5,625 nt of DNA, taken from an uncultured bacterium (GTDB taxonomy: Bacteria; Omnitrophota; Gorgyraeia; Gorgyraeales; Gorgyraeaceae). Position 1 is the first letter of the stretch. Every line of letters starts with the position of its first letter. Made by a program: the position numbers and the translations under genes. The stretch covers positions 1 to 5,625 of the forward strand of contig CAJVXD010000096.1 in the NCBI GenBank assembly GCA_913009675.1. Reading direction: 5' to 3'. This document shows positions 1 through 5,068 of the stretch, one piece after another. Under the pieces are notes generated by a model, which was given only the letters and a program-made list of their open reading frames with translations, made no database searches and was not told the origin of the DNA.

Positions 1-39
1 ACAAGGATAGTACATAAAGGTACAAGATAGTCTAGGCAT
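1..39 (-). CDS. REP-associated tyrosine transposase, N-terminal fragment cut by window edge
   Basis: Reading the minus strand from an ATG at 39-37 gives MPRLSCTFMYYPC and then runs off the window. This matches the first 13 residues of the complete transposase at 1939-2430 (MPRLPRTFMDYPC) apart from three residues. The same AGGAGGTGA ribosome binding site lies just upstream at 44-52. The fragment therefore belongs to a second copy of the same mobile element in the same orientation. Five of 39 coding bases differ between the copies against six of 129 in the noncoding flank, so the coding part shows no obvious constraint. Whether the rest of the gene is intact cannot be seen. Confidence 0.75.
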   Translation of the reverse strand, partial: MPRLSCTFMYYPC

Positions 40-168
40 AACATCACCTCCTACTATATAGACACGGGAGAAGGCAATTTACTTTCAATTATTTTAGTGG
101 CGGGGACAGTTTGAAACTCAGAGCTGGGACACTTTGATAAGGGAGAGCTAAAACGGTACAAGATTGTT
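1..168. repeat. Direct repeat, copy A (right end of transposase element)
   Basis: Positions 1-168 align without any gap to 2392-2559 with 11 mismatches by eye, about 93-94% identity. The repeat covers the start of the transposase, its ribosome binding site, two GGGACA motifs and the element tip ACGGTACAAGATTGTT. Similarity stops sharply after position 168, so that is the shared right boundary of the element. Confidence 0.93.
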
Positions 169-207
169 CAAGATTGTTCCAAGATTGTTCCAATGTTCAA
201 GATTGTT
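159..207. repeat. Tandem array of CAAGATTGTTC units at the element tip
   Basis: The last bases of the element, CAAGATTGTT, are repeated next to it. Full units start at 159, 169, 180 and 198, and a shortened unit (CAATGTT) starts at 191. The period is 10-11 bases. The other copy of the element carries this tip only once (2550-2559), so the array expanded at this locus and is not an invariant part of the element. Confidence 0.88.
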
Positions 208-221
208 TGCTACAAGAAGAC

Positions 222-250
222 TTGATTATTAAATACGAAAGGAGTATCAT
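222..250 (+). promoter_or_regulatory. Putative sigma70 promoter of the lipoprotein operon
   Basis: TTGATT (222-227) and TATCAT (245-250) are separated by exactly 17 bases, matching the -35/-10 consensus at 4 of 6 and 5 of 6 positions. Transcription would begin near 257, about 40 bases before the first lipoprotein start. The site lies just outside the transposon tip array. The region is AT-rich, so a chance match is possible. Confidence 0.45.
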
Positions 251-299
251 AATAAATACCACAATGAGGCAGTTATTAGGAAAGAGTTAAGGAGGCGTT

Positions 300-704
300 A
301 TGCAAAAGATATGTTGTTTGTTTTTGAGTCTCTTATTTTTATTTGGTTGTTCAACCGCTGGCTCTCATTCGAAATCAGTTAAATCAGATGCAGCCGATAG
401 AATAACCGTGGGAAAGGTTCAGCGTGAGATTCGCATTGGAATGCCATCTTCTCAGGTTATTGAGGCGTTGGGTTCGCCTAACATAGTATCCACAGATGAA
501 AATAGATTAGAGGTTTGAGTTTATGATAAGATGGCCACCGACGTGTCTTAATCAAACAGTGATGGAGGCGTTTGGTTAATACTTGGAACAGTTGGTGGGT
601 CTTCGGGGGCAGCTTCAAGAACCCAGAGAACACTGACTATAGTTATAAAATTTGATGAGGATCATAAAGTTCGTGATTTTGCGTACCATTCTTCTAGTTT
701 TTAA
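300..704 (+). pseudogene. BamE/SmpA-OmlA-like outer-membrane lipoprotein, broken by two nonsense codons
   Basis: The frame opens at ATG 300 behind AAGGAGG (289-295) with a signal peptide and a lipobox LFGC (Cys17). A stretch with IRIGMPSSQVIEALGSPN (about residues 45-62) follows, typical of SmpA/OmlA/BamE-like domains. TGA at 516-518 stops it after 72 residues (LEV*VYDK), and TAA at 549-551 stops it again. Past these, the same frame stays open to TAA 702-704 and reads as a normal beta-strand-rich domain ending FDEDHKVRDFAYHSSSF. There is no frameshift. The two stops are single-base changes away from the Trp (TGG) and Tyr (TAT/TAC) expected there, so the intact gene would encode 134 residues. 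Decay looks recent. The 72-residue product alone would lack most of the fold. The terminal stop overlaps the ribosome binding site of the next gene, which marks it as the first gene of the operon. The family call is from motif recall. Confidence 0.82.
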
Positions 705-715
705 AGGAGCGTAGT

Positions 716-1273
716 ATGAAGAAAAAATATAGGTTTTTAAAGTTGTTTTTTGTATTTTTATTTTTAGGTATAATTGGCTGCGCTACTATCCCAAAAGGTT
801 TTTTAAAACCTAACGAAACTTCTTTAGAGAGAAGACAATTACAAATGAGGCAGTATGACACGACAAATGAGGAGCAAATCCTGGCAGCTGTTGCTGGCGT
901 TTTGCAAGATTTAGGTTTTACTTTAGATAGCAGTGAGACTAAATTAGGATTTGTAGCTGCTTCCAAAAGAGCTGATGCGACAAATAGAGGTCAAATGGCA
1001 GGTGCGTTTTTTCTTGATATGTTAGCTGCTTTGGGAGGAAGTAGTGGCAATAGTATGGCGCGAGTCGATAAGGAACAAGTCGTTAAAGCATCAATAATTA
1101 CAAAACCAAGTCTTGATGGAAACAAAATAGTTGTTCGAGTTACTTTTCAGAGAATAGTTTGGAATATGAGTAATCAAATTAGCAAGGTAGAGAGCATTAA
1201 TGAACCAGAGATATATCAGAAGTTTTACGATAGTTTATCAAAAGCAATATTTTTGGAGGCTCAAAAAATATGA
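716..1273 (+). CDS. Outer-membrane-type lipoprotein, paralogue of the next gene
   Basis: This is a 185-residue protein of unknown function. It has a charged start (MKKKYRFLK), a hydrophobic segment and the lipobox IIGC (Cys22). No Asp follows the Cys, so export by Lol to the outer membrane is likely. Residues 41-84 (QLQMRQYDTT ... VLQDLGF ... LGFVAASK) and the C-terminus (EPEIYQKFYDSLSKAIFLEA) match the neighbouring lipoprotein closely, so the two arose by gene duplication. Between them this copy carries about 40 extra residues (around 85-125) with a hydrophobic stretch (MAGAFFLDMLAALGG) and a Gly/Ser-rich turn. The ribosome binding site AAAGGAG (703-709) overlaps the stop of the upstream BamE-like pseudogene, and the 3' end overlaps the next start by four bases, so the three are one transcript and probably translationally coupled. 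A role in envelope or outer-membrane assembly is inferred from context only. Confidence 0.85.
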   Translation: MKKKYRFLKLFFVFLFLGIIGCATIPKGFLKPNETSLERRQLQMRQYDTTNEEQILAAVAGVLQDLGFTLDSSETKLGFVAASKRADATNRGQMAGAFFLDMLAALGGSSGNSMARVDKEQVVKASIITKPSLDGNKIVVRVTFQRIVWNMSNQISKVESINEPEIYQKFYDSLSKAIFLEAQKI

Positions 1274-1704
1274 AAAAACTAACAAGATATTTAAGTATTT
1301 CTGTGATTTTATTTTCTATGGTTGTATTGTCTGGGTGTGCGACTACGGCTGGAAAGGCTTTTGAAACCACTGAAAGTCAGGTTAAATTAAGAAGCATTCA
1401 GACAAGAGCTTTTGATACAACGGATAAACAGAAGATGATGCAAACTGTGATAAGCACGATGCAGGATTTAGAATTCGTAATTGATAAAGCTGATTTAATA
1501 CTTGGTTCTGTTAGTGGTTCTAAATTTCTTGGGTACGCAGTTATTAAAATGACGGTAACTGTTAGGCCTAGAGGTGAAAAACAATTGTTGGTAAGAGCAA
1601 ACGCCCAATATGGAATTAAATCTGTAGAAGACCCAGAGACATACCAAGACTTTTTTACTGCTTTAGAAAAATCTATATTTTTAACTGCCCATCAAGTCGA
1701 CTAG
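1270..1704 (+). CDS. Small lipoprotein, shorter paralogue of the preceding gene
   Basis: This is a 144-residue lipoprotein with a signal peptide ending in a canonical lipobox LSGC (Cys23). The mature part shares with the upstream protein the pattern IQTRAFDTT (about 43-51), MQDLEF (64-69), LGSVSGSK (78-85) and DPETYQDFFTALEKSIFLTA near the C-terminus. It lacks the roughly 40-residue hydrophobic insert of its paralogue. The alternation of strand-like and helix-like segments suggests a compact alpha/beta domain, but I do not recognise a named family. Its ATG lies inside the upstream stop (ATGA, 1270-1273), with GGAGG at 1255-1259, so translation is very likely coupled. It is the last gene of the operon, and a hairpin terminator follows about 40 bases later. 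It is probably anchored in the outer membrane, facing the periplasm. Confidence 0.85.
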   Translation: MKKLTRYLSISVILFSMVVLSGCATTAGKAFETTESQVKLRSIQTRAFDTTDKQKMMQTVISTMQDLEFVIDKADLILGSVSGSKFLGYAVIKMTVTVRPRGEKQLLVRANAQYGIKSVEDPETYQDFFTALEKSIFLTAHQVD

Positions 1705-1745
1705 TTTGCCATATTACCGGAGTACCAAATATTCGCGCAATATAA

Positions 1746-1784
1746 AGCAATCTTAGCATAAAGCTGGGATTGTTCTTTTAGTTT
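1746..1784 (+). terminator. Rho-independent-like terminator after the lipoprotein operon
   Basis: Arms CAATCTTAGC (1748-1757) and GCTGGGATTG (1763-1772) form ten RNA base pairs, two of them G-U, around the loop ATAAA. One or two further pairs may extend the base. The U-rich run TTCTTTTAGTTT follows. It lies about 40 bases after the last lipoprotein stop in the correct direction. Confidence 0.6.
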
Positions 1785-1837
1785 AAAACCTCATCTTGCG
1801 GAGAATCATAGAACCTCTTGCAGGGAAAGGAGTAAAA

Positions 1838-1870
1838 ATGCAATTTAATGCTGCTGTAAAGTGTTCTTGA
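1838..1870 (+). pseudogene. Possible gene start interrupted by the transposon
   Basis: An excellent ribosome binding site, AAAGGAG (1826-1832), stands five bases before an ATG. Only ten codons (MQFNAAVKCS) follow before a TGA that lies inside the tandem array at the element's left end. A well-formed start running straight into a transposon boundary suggests a host gene cut by the insertion. The rest of such a gene may lie beyond 2560, but no family could be recognised on either side, so this stays tentative. Confidence 0.25.
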
Positions 1871-1901
1871 GTGTTCTTGGAGTGTTCTTGGAGTGTTCTT
1901 G
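1860..1901. repeat. Tandem array of AGTGTTCTTGG units at the element's left tip
   Basis: Four copies of a 10-11 base unit, (A)GTGTTCTTG(G), start at 1860, 1870, 1881 and 1892, and the last runs into the element tip CTTGTACCGT. Read outward from the element on the minus strand, the unit is CAAGAACACTC. It begins with the same CAAGA as the array at 159-207 but then differs. Confidence 0.88.
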
Positions 1902-2553
1902 TACCGTATTGAAACTCCCTCACCAATCTGTCCCCGAATCACTCTTCAAAGTGTCCCCTGACCTCATCAAGCAGGTCAGGTTCTGAGGAAAGGCACCTTT
2001 CTTTATAACTAGACCACTTATAATCCGCGATATTCTCTACCATCCTAGCTCTTACTGGATTTGATTCGATATAGTTGGCACAGTGTATTAAGTACTGATC
2101 TTTAAGGATTGGCTTGGAAATAAACCTTCCCTGCCAGAGATGACCTGAGGTTCTATAGGCCTGATTGAAATATGCTGAATAGCCTCTATTCAGCCATTGC
2201 ATGAATTTAGACATATTGAGGGAAGAGAGGCTTTCGATTAAGAGATGGACATGATTTGGCATAAGGCAGTAGGCGTAAAGGAGGATCCGGTATTTGCGCT
2301 TGGCCTTTTTAAGGATCCCAAGGTAAACAGTGTAGTCCTTTTCGTTCATGAAAACCCTTTGTCTTTGATTCCCCCTTGTGATAATATGATAACAAGGGTA
2401 GTCCATAAAGGTCCTAGGTAGTCTAGGCATAACATCACCTCCTACTATATAGACACGCGAGAAGGCAATTTTCTTTCAATAATTTTAGTGGCGGGGACAG
2501 TTTGAAGCTCAGAGCTGGGACACTTTGATAGGGGAGAGCCAAAACGGTACAAG
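1898..2553 (-). mobile_element. Complete RAYT/IS200-like element with imperfect inverted ends
   Basis: The element carries one transposase gene on the minus strand. Its ends are imperfect inverted repeats of about 60-65 bases, at 1898-1958 and 2490-2553. Read outward, each end shows in order GGGGACA followed by C or G and TTTGAAG, a second GGGACA motif, GGGAG, and the tip ACGGTACAAG. The left inverted repeat overlaps the 3' end of the transposase. No target-site duplication is apparent, which is normal for HUH/Y1 transposition. The exact outer limits are blurred by tandem tip repeats. Element length is about 0.66 kb. Confidence 0.75.
1939..2430 (-). CDS. REP-associated tyrosine transposase (Y1/HUH, IS200-like)
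   Basis: This is a single-domain HUH endonuclease that nicks and rejoins single-stranded DNA at hairpin-containing ends. The 163-residue protein shows the expected signatures in order: YHIITRGNQRQRVF at 14-27, the metal-binding His pair in MPNHVHLLIE (His60, His62), GHLWQGRF at 96-103, and YIESNPVRA with the likely nucleophile Tyr120, then WSSY at 139-142. It is somewhat short for RAYT-type proteins, with little after WSSY, but every key residue is present, so it looks intact. The ATG at 2430-2428 follows an uninterrupted AGGAGGTGA (2443-2435), a near-perfect match to the 16S rRNA 3' tail. The last codons and the TGA stop lie within the GGGGACACTTTGA motif of the left inverted repeat. A second copy enters at the left window edge. 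Confidence 0.93.
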   Translation of the reverse strand: MPRLPRTFMDYPCYHIITRGNQRQRVFMNEKDYTVYLGILKKAKRKYRILLYAYCLMPNHVHLLIESLSSLNMSKFMQWLNRGYSAYFNQAYRTSGHLWQGRFISKPILKDQYLIHCANYIESNPVRARMVENIADYKWSSYKERCLSSEPDLLDEVRGHFEE

Positions 2554-2559
2554 ATTGTT
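2392..2559. repeat. Direct repeat, copy B (right end of transposase element)
   Basis: This is the partner of 1-168 in the same orientation with an ungapped offset of 2391 bases. After 2559 the sequence departs from copy A, which here continues as a tandem array, so only a single tip unit CAAGATTGTT is present. Confidence 0.93.
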
Positions 2560-2680
2560 TTGGGATCCTTTCGCTTGGCTATATTTTGTTAAAGTAGTAG
2601 ATAAGCCCACAATAGTATCATATAAGTTGACGGGGAAGAAGCTTTTTTCTTGCAAATGCGGGCAGTGTTTGATAAAATAA
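2560..2680 (+). other. Gene-free stretch with a short Cys-rich open frame, possibly a gene remnant
   Basis: Between the transposon's right end and the ABC-F promoter the sequence has no start-to-stop gene. One frame is open from inside the element to TAA 2678-2680, and its host part (from 2567) encodes about 37 residues ending in SCKCGQCLIK. The CxCxxC-like cluster could be the tail of a protein whose front was lost to the insertion. I recognise no family, and an open frame this short can arise by chance. Confidence 0.2.
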
Positions 2681-2697
2681 GTTAAGTTTAATAGAAT
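2669..2697 (+). promoter_or_regulatory. Putative sigma70 promoter of the ABC-F operon
   Basis: TTGATA (2669-2674) and TAGAAT (2692-2697) each match consensus at five of six positions with an ideal 17-base spacer. Transcription would start near 2704, giving a leader of about 60 bases before the ABC-F start. That leader contains the hairpin at 2712-2731. Confidence 0.6.
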
Positions 2698-2711
2698 TGG
2701 GTGATATGCGT

Positions 2712-2738
2712 GCCCTGCTTAAAAACAGGGCTTTTCTT
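2712..2738 (+). terminator. Intrinsic terminator in the ABC-F leader (possible attenuator)
   Basis: Arms GCCCTG (2712-2717) and CAGGGC (2726-2731) enclose an eight-base A-rich loop and are followed at once by TTTTCTT. It ends about 30 bases before the ABC-F start and begins only about eight bases after the predicted transcription start. It may simply end transcription from upstream, or act as an attenuator for the ABC-F gene. Confidence 0.7.
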
Positions 2739-2766
2739 ATCTACTAATATTAAAGGATTTTAAAAT

Positions 2767-4383
2767 ATGATTTCATCTAACGGGATATCGTTGCGCTATG
2801 GCGCGCGTAAGCTTTTCTCTAATGTAAGCATAGTCTTTTCTCCGGGGAATTGTTACGGGCTGATAGGAGCTAACGGTTCAGGAAAATCTACATTTTTAAA
2901 AATTCTTTCCGGCGAAATCGACTCTACCGCGGGAGAGGTCGTGGTATCTCCCGGCAAACGTATAGCAGTCTTAAAACAGGATCAGTTTGCTTTTGATGAG
3001 TACACGGCTCTGACCACTGTTATTATGGGTCATAAAAGACTCTATGATATCGCGATGGAAAAAGACACGCTCTACGCTAAAAAGAACTTTTCTGATAAAG
3101 ATGGGGCACATCTCTCTGAACTTGAGGTAGAGTTTGCTAAGCTCAATGGATGGAACGCTGAATCTGATGCGGCTAAGTTGCTAAGCAATCTGGGCGTTTC
3201 AGAAGAATTCCATGGGGTTAAGATGAAACAGCTGGAAGAAGGGCATAAGGTGCGTATCCTCTTGGTCCAGGCATTGTTCGGTAACCCTGACATCTTATTG
3301 CTCGACGAGCCTACTAATCATCTGGATATTGAAAATTGTGAATGGCTTGAAGAATTTTTATGTAACTTTGAAAATATCGCTATTGTGGTTTCTCATGACC
3401 GCCATTTTTTGGATAAGGTTTGTACGCATATCGCGGATATTGATTATGGCAATATTCAGCTGTATCCGGGTAATTTTAGTTTCTGGTTAGAATCCAGCCA
3501 GTTGATCTTAAGACAGCGCGTCCAAACTAATAAAAAGGTAGAGAAAAAAAGAGAAGAGTTAAAAAGTTTTATCGCCCGTTTTAGCGCTAATGCCTCCAAG
3601 GCCAGGCAGGCAACCAGCCGCAAGAAGACTTTGGAAAAACTTACCCTCGAGGATATCAAGTCTTCTTCGAAGAAGAGTCCGTATATAAATTTTGAACAGG
3701 CGCGCGAGGCCGGAAACAATATCTTGAATATTGATCATTTATCTAAATCGCTTGATGGACGGGTTTTATTTAAGGATCTTACCATTACTGTTGACAAAGG
3801 CGATAAAATAGCCTTTGTCGGGCCCAATAATATTGCCAAGACGACTCTGTTTCAGATTCTAGTGGGAGAGATACGGCCTGATGGCGGTAAGTTTAAATGG
3901 GGCGCTTCAATTAGCCAGGCCTATTATCCTAAGGATAACGCTAAATATTTTGATGTAGATTGCAATCTTATTGATTGGCTTCGCCAGTATTCGGATAATA
4001 CTAACGAGGTTTTTGTGCGCGGGTATTTAGGACGTATGCTTTTTTCCGGCGATGAATCTTTTAAGCAGGTCAGAGTCTTGTCCGGCGGGGAGCGGGTCAG
4101 GTGCATGCTATCTCGCATGATGCTGGCCCAGCCTAATATGCTGATCCTGGATCATCCGACCAATCATTTAGACTTAGAATCGATCGAGTCCTTAAATAAG
4201 GGCCTGAGGAGGTTTGGCGGGACTATTTTATTTACTTCGCATGACCATCAGCTGATCCAAACTGTGGCTAACCGCATTATTGAGATTACGCCCAGGGGTT
4301 TTATAGATCGTCCCGATATAACGCTGGACGAATATTTGTCCGATGAAAATATTAAAAAGCAGCTTCATCGCTTATATTCTTAA
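2767..4383 (+). CDS. ykpA: ABC-F family ATPase, YkpA/YbiT type
   Basis: ABC-F proteins are cytoplasmic twin-ATPase factors that bind the ribosomal E site and reshape P-site tRNA. This 538-residue protein has the usual length and no membrane segments. NBD1 has A-loop Tyr11, Walker A GANGSGKST (34-42), a degenerate signature QLEEGHK (155-161), Walker B ILLLDE (176-181) and SHDRHF with His210. The linker between about 236 and 315 is basic and helical and contains ARFSANASKARQATSRKK (270-287), characteristic of YbiT/YkpA-type members. NBD2 has a degenerate Walker A GPNNIAKTT (352-360), an intact signature LSGGE (438-442), Walker B LILDH with His463 instead of catalytic Glu, and SHDH with His492. 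So only the site built from Walker A1/B1 and signature 2 looks fully catalytic. From memory, B. subtilis YkpA also has an altered second Walker A; the Glu-to-His change is the odder feature. The start follows AAAGGA (2752-2757), and ppiC follows after 17 bases. Confidence 0.95.
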   Translation: MISSNGISLRYGARKLFSNVSIVFSPGNCYGLIGANGSGKSTFLKILSGEIDSTAGEVVVSPGKRIAVLKQDQFAFDEYTALTTVIMGHKRLYDIAMEKDTLYAKKNFSDKDGAHLSELEVEFAKLNGWNAESDAAKLLSNLGVSEEFHGVKMKQLEEGHKVRILLVQALFGNPDILLLDEPTNHLDIENCEWLEEFLCNFENIAIVVSHDRHFLDKVCTHIADIDYGNIQLYPGNFSFWLESSQLILRQRVQTNKKVEKKREELKSFIARFSANASKARQATSRKKTLEKLTLEDIKSSSKKSPYINFEQAREAGNNILNIDHLSKSLDGRVLFKDLTITVDKGDKIAFVGPNNIAKTTLFQILVGEIRPDGGKFKWGASISQAYYPKDNAKYFDVDCNLIDWLRQYSDNTNEVFVRGYLGRMLFSGDESFKQVRVLSGGERVRCMLSRMMLAQPNMLILDHPTNHLDLESIESLNKGLRRFGGTILFTSHDHQLIQTVANRIIEITPRGFIDRPDITLDEYLSDENIKKQLHRLYS

Positions 4384-4400
4384 AATTCAAGGAGGCACTT

Positions 4401-4679
4401 ATGAGCACAGCAACTGCTCGACATATTTTAGTTAAGACGCAGGATGAAGCTGAAAATATCAAAAAACAAATTGAAAGCGGAGCTGATTTTGGTGACTTAG
4501 CCGAAAAATTTTCTAAATGTCCTTCTGGCAAGCAGGGAGGAGACTTGGGAAGTTTTTCGCCGGGCCAGATGGTAAAAGAATTTGATCAGGTTGTGTTCAA
4601 TGAAGAAGTAAATAAAGTCCATGGGCCTGTTCAAACACAATTTGGGTTCCATCTTATTGAAATAACCAGCCGGGACTAA
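4401..4679 (+). CDS. ppiC: Peptidyl-prolyl cis-trans isomerase, parvulin type (PpiC-like)
   Basis: This 92-residue single-domain parvulin catalyses cis-trans isomerisation of X-Pro bonds during protein folding. Length and sequence order match E. coli PpiC (Par10). It has RHILVK at the N-terminus with active-site His8, GADFGDLAEKFSKCPSG with Cys40, GGDLGSFSPGQMV with Met57, Phe61 in KEFDQVVF, and the C-terminal TQFGFHLIEI with His84. No signal peptide or membrane segment is present, so it acts in the cytoplasm, unlike PrsA or SurA. The ATG follows AAGGAGG (4389-4395) at five bases. The gene begins 17 bases after the ABC-F stop with no terminator between, so they are probably cotranscribed. All catalytic residues are present. 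Confidence 0.95.
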   Translation: MSTATARHILVKTQDEAENIKKQIESGADFGDLAEKFSKCPSGKQGGDLGSFSPGQMVKEFDQVVFNEEVNKVHGPVQTQFGFHLIEITSRD

Positions 4680-4715
4680 TATTACAGGATCAAGATCACT
4701 AAAAGGAGGTAAGGC

Positions 4716-4943
4716 ATGGCAGAAGCTGAAACTAAACACGATAAGTTTAAGAGATTGGCGGCGCAGAGGGTGACGAACGCGTTAAAGAAGATAGAGCTGA
4801 TAGGGAATCTATCTTCCCCGGGTTATGAATATTCCTCGGAAGAAGTGGATAAGATATTTGCCGCCCTTCAACAAACTCTGGATAGCACCAAAAGCAGATT
4901 CTCTAAATCCATAAAAGAAGAAACAGGGAAGTTTGAGCTGTAA
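4716..4943 (+). CDS. Small conserved hypothetical protein, helical, 75 aa
   Basis: The protein is 75 residues, charged, without Cys, signal peptide or membrane segment. The pattern KFKRLAAQRVTNALKKIELIGNLSS (10-34), then YEYSSEEVDKIFAALQQTL (37-55), resembles small proteins of unknown function that I recall from other bacterial phyla, with N-RV-L--I-LIGN-S and YEY-EEDV-K-F elements. That likeness is from memory and unverified. It would form two or three amphipathic helices separated by the Gly-Asn-Leu-Ser-Ser-Pro-Gly turn. The start is fixed by a strong AAAGGAGGT (4702-4710) five bases before the ATG. It lies 36 bases after ppiC, so it probably belongs to the same transcript. Its function is unknown. 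Confidence 0.82.
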   Translation: MAEAETKHDKFKRLAAQRVTNALKKIELIGNLSSPGYEYSSEEVDKIFAALQQTLDSTKSRFSKSIKEETGKFEL

Positions 4944-4976
4944 ATAAGCTTTCTCCAAGCATTGGTGGTTGGTTAA

Positions 4977-5060
4977 AGCATAATATTGTTCGAGCAGAGT
5001 CGAGAACTTTCTAATATTCTTCGAGCTTGTCGAGAAGAATATTATTTTATTTCTTATGCT
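4977..5060. repeat. Doubled hairpin repeat downstream of the ABC-F operon
   Basis: Two imperfect direct repeats, TAATATTGTTCGAGC... (4981-5007) and TAATATTCTTCGAGC... (5012-5037), each fold. Unit 2 forms an 11-bp stem (5012-5022 with 5034-5044). Unit 1 forms GTTC/GAAC (4988-4991 with 5004-5007). Outer arms AGCATAA (4977-4983) and TTATGCT (5054-5060) can close the whole block. It begins about 35 bases after the last stop of the operon, so it could also act in transcription ending or RNA 3'-end protection. It probably belongs to a dispersed REP-like family. Confidence 0.7.
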
Positions 5061-5068
5061 CTGCCCTA

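Noticed and set aside
159..207. Short repeats taken as a CRISPR array
   Set aside because: Units are only 10-11 bases and directly adjacent without spacers, and no cas genes are nearby.
264..290. Mini-ORF MRQLLGKS before the BamE-like gene
   Set aside because: The AAAGGAG at 238-244 is 19 bases away from its ATG, too far to serve it, and nothing else supports translation.
516..518. TGA read as Trp (alternative genetic code or recoding)
   Set aside because: A second in-frame stop (TAA 549-551) follows, TGA is the natural stop of the lipoprotein at 716-1273 and of the transposase, and the large ABC-F gene has no in-frame TGA. Gene decay explains it better.
262..855. Shared 11-mer AATGAGGCAGT at 262-272 and near 845-855 as a duplication remnant
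   Set aside because: Similarity ends immediately on both sides, and a match of this length is expected by chance in a window of this size.
694..966. Minus-strand open frame opposite the first intact lipoprotein
   Set aside because: It overlaps a gene with a clear signal peptide, ribosome binding site and paralogue, so it is a shadow of the coding strand.
2450..2490. TATATA near 2445-2451 as a -10 box for the transposase
   Set aside because: It sits almost on the ribosome binding site, and no -35 lies at a usable distance (TTGAAA is about 22 bases away).
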